Positions 62,701 to 64,000 of a stretch of 64,000 nt of DNA are shown piece after piece (position 1 is the first letter of the stretch; each line of letters begins with the position of its first letter). Position numbers and translations under genes: made by a program. The notes beneath the pieces were generated by a model. That model was not told where the DNA came from. It worked only from the letters and a program-made list of their open reading frames with translations, and did no database searches. Source of the stretch: Impatiens glandulifera (Eukaryota > Streptophyta > Magnoliopsida > Ericales > Balsaminaceae). The DNA is taken from the NCBI RefSeq assembly GCF_907164915.1, contig NC_061866.1:53695814-53759813 (forward strand), given 5' to 3'.

Positions 62701-64000
62701 ATAGTAATAAACCTTTTAGGGATGCCATGCACAGATACTTCAAAGATCGAACACCCACAGAGGATGATGGGGTAAACGCTCACACTGAGGGGGCTCATAC
62801 TGAGGGGGCTCACACTGAGGGGGCTCACACTGAGGGGGCTCATACTGAGGGGGCTCAAACTGAGCGTGCTCACAGTGAGGGGGCTCAAACTGAGGTAGCT
62901 CACAGTGAGGGGGCTCAAACTGAGGTAGCTCACACTCAGGTGGGTGATCTCGAAGAGGAAGATGAAGATGAAGTACCTGAAAAAGATGGATCTCCAAGAA
63001 AAAGAAGGAGAAATCCAGTGCGACATATGAAAATTCCAGCACGCCTTAAATCTCCATACATGACGCAGAACAAGCCGACGAAGATCATCGAGCCTGCCCC
63101 TCAAACTCATGCGGGAAAAGAATTGGTTGCTTCCAAAAAACAGAAGAAATATCCCATACATATGATGGAACTTCCAAAAAGCCTTCAATCTCAATATATG
63201 AAGCAGAACAAGCAAAGAAATGTAGAGTTCTATCATTATGTCAATATGGAATACCGAGATGAAGTCGTTGTGGGATTCATTTATGCAGATGATTCGAATG
63301 CCTTGTAAGTCAATATTTCATAGTTTTTTAAATTATGTTTGTTTGGCTGAAGTAATGGTCCCGAAAGTGTGGTTTCGGGACCCGAAAATGGTGGTTTCGG
63401 GACCCGAAAGTGTGGTTTCGGGACCCGAAATGGTTGGTTTCGGGACCCGAAAGGTGGTTTCGGGACCCGAAATGGGTGGTTTCGGGACCCGAAAATGGTG
63501 GTTTCGGGACCCGAAAATGGTGGTTTCGGGACCCGAAATCTGGTTTCGGGACCCCAAATAATGTGTTTCGGGACCCGAAAATGGTGGTTTCGGGACCCGA
63601 AGTGGTTTCTGGACCCGAAAAGGGTGGTTTCGGGACCCGAAAGTTTGATTTTTAACTTCTTTTCTTCTTTATCTGGTTTCAGCAAGGAAGTATTCTATGT
63701 ATCCGAGCTTACCAATATCAACATAGAGCAATTTCAATCAATGAAAAATGAATGCCATGTTGAAAGTGGGATAATTGATGCGTGGGCAAACATGATCACT
63801 CTTCACAGCAAATCAACTCCCGACTCGAAAATAGCTTTTTCGACAGTCGTTTCTGTAAGTCTCTATATCTTTCATTGTTGTTTAAACCAATTATCTCTTA
63901 TTCTGATGTTGATTTCATTTGCAGGACTTTTGGAGAATGAAAGACCTTTTCATTGAAAGATTGGTTGAAGAAATGAGAATTTTCGAATTAACTCCCGAAT
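59799..64000 (+). CDS. Ulp1-protease-type (transposon-associated) gene, 3' end outside the window
   Basis: The exons are 59799-59801 or earlier (ATG|GTACGT), 59874-59926, 61215-61814, 61898-62045, 62118-63304, 63683-63854 and 63925 to the window edge. All have GT-AG junctions and consistent phase, giving about 746 codons so far (MAGGPGTSPSKTPKSPRTR...). An AKP-rich basic N terminus is followed by a domain (about residues 60-150) with LLSNDQKEAVKSIGFGHLL, CPGEISRYLVRQFD and EEEDVEMVLGLPRGEL. This is the N-terminal module I know from plant Ulp1/C48-type genes carried by Mutator-like elements. Exon 5 encodes acidic, RSPPRT-rich and EGAHT-repeat low-complexity sequence. VFYVSELTNINIEQF...IIDAWANMI fits the region just before the protease core. 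The catalytic His/Asp/Cys would lie past 64000, so protease identity is inferred. Introns 2 and 5 are filled by a palindromic minisatellite. Confidence 0.68.
59992..60020. repeat. Short interstitial telomere-like repeat
   Basis: Four tandem TTAGGG/TTTAGGG units (plant-type telomere motif mixed with the six-base form) lie in intron 2 of the Ulp1-like gene. Confidence 0.85.
60140..61110. repeat. Palindromic minisatellite, array 1 (intron 2 of the Ulp1-like gene)
   Basis: The core TTTCGGGACCCGAAA is a 15-bp palindrome around a central A/T. It recurs with spacer ATGGGTGG as a 22-bp subunit. Blocks are separated by a spacer containing 'tgtaatgtttggctgttatg'. Starts of GTCCCGAAAGTG at 60535, 60639, 60743, 60869 and 60951 give spacings of 104, 104, 126 and 82, i.e. 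82 plus 0, 1 or 2 units of 22. Six-frame frames such as WFRDPKWVVSGPE here follow from the repeat and are not genes. Confidence 0.95.
62778..62945 (+). repeat. In-frame 15-bp coding repeat (EGAHT pentapeptide)
   Basis: About eleven tandem GAGGGGGCTCACACT-type units within exon 5 encode A-(H/Q)-(T/S)-E-(G/V/R). The first copies are nearly identical, suggesting recent expansion. Confidence 0.93.
63358..63645. repeat. Palindromic minisatellite, array 2 (intron 5 of the Ulp1-like gene)
   Basis: The same GGTTTCGGGACCCGAAA unit as array 1, about thirteen copies with spacers of 4-8 bp and without the 82-bp spacer module. It lies wholly between the donor at 63305 and the acceptor at 63682. Confidence 0.95.

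Noticed and set aside
62640..63236. 198-codon minus-strand ORF with SPLSVSPLSMS repeats
   Set aside because: Antisense reading of the EGAHT coding repeat in exon 5 of the Ulp1-like gene.
63238..63956. ORFs across intron 5 suggesting the satellite is coding
   Set aside because: Reading through the donor at 63305 in the gene's own frame meets TAA at once (GCC TTG TAA), and the flanking exons join in frame.

Overview
The window is nuclear DNA from a flowering plant, almost certainly a eudicot. It is AT-rich, its genes carry GT-AG introns, and its families are plant-type: PLS- and P-class PPR proteins, B-box, R2R3-MYB and D-type cyclin genes, a PHOS-like universal stress protein, a plant ENT transporter and DUF4283/zinc-knuckle proteins. 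It also holds several candidate MITEs and a gene resembling transposon-associated Ulp1 genes. I do not assign a species. All exon coordinates were read by eye from splice signals and protein similarity. In each multi-exon model whose ends I could set, the summed exon lengths keep frame from start to stop.

Layout: 1-600 is ATT microsatellite plus a 63-bp tandem repeat. 610-2631(+) is a MEF22-like PPR protein lacking a DYW domain. 3446-3835(-) is a PBP1/KIC-type EF-hand protein. 4680-6010(-) is a start-to-stop but broken copy of an RCL1 (RNA 3'-terminal phosphate cyclase-like) gene. 7220-8051(+) is a B-box protein. 10750-11120(+) is a remnant of a small gene. 11602-12594(-) is a protein with a PHD-like finger and a Myb-like domain. 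12.6-18.8 kb is AT-rich and repeat-bearing. 18818-19633(-) is a universal stress protein. 20.3-31.3 kb contains two copies of a DUF4283/CCHC gene block on either side of a D6-type cyclin gene (22979-24364, -); a second 720-bp duplication brackets the second block. 31800-33733(-) is an equilibrative nucleoside transporter. 38.3-39.26 kb is a broken 5' copy of the mitochondrial HSP70 gene, directly followed by a P-class PPR gene (39264-40583, +). The intact mtHSP70 gene is at 43988-48457(+). 49158-50176(-) is a GPI-anchored-type protein. 52071-53355 is a fold-back element with very long inverted repeats. 54905-56047(-) is an R2R3-MYB. From 59799 to the end (+) lies a partial gene resembling plant Ulp1-protease-type (transposon-associated) genes.

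The genes form no pathway cluster. The common theme is duplication and rearrangement: gene-copy decay (RCL1, mtHSP70 5' copy), segmental duplication (DUF4283 blocks) and inverted-repeat elements. The most unusual signal is a GC-richer minisatellite built on the 15-bp palindrome TTTCGGG-A-CCCGAAA. It fills two introns of the Ulp1-like gene in a higher-order 22/82-bp arrangement, and diverged relatives lie in that gene's 5' flank.
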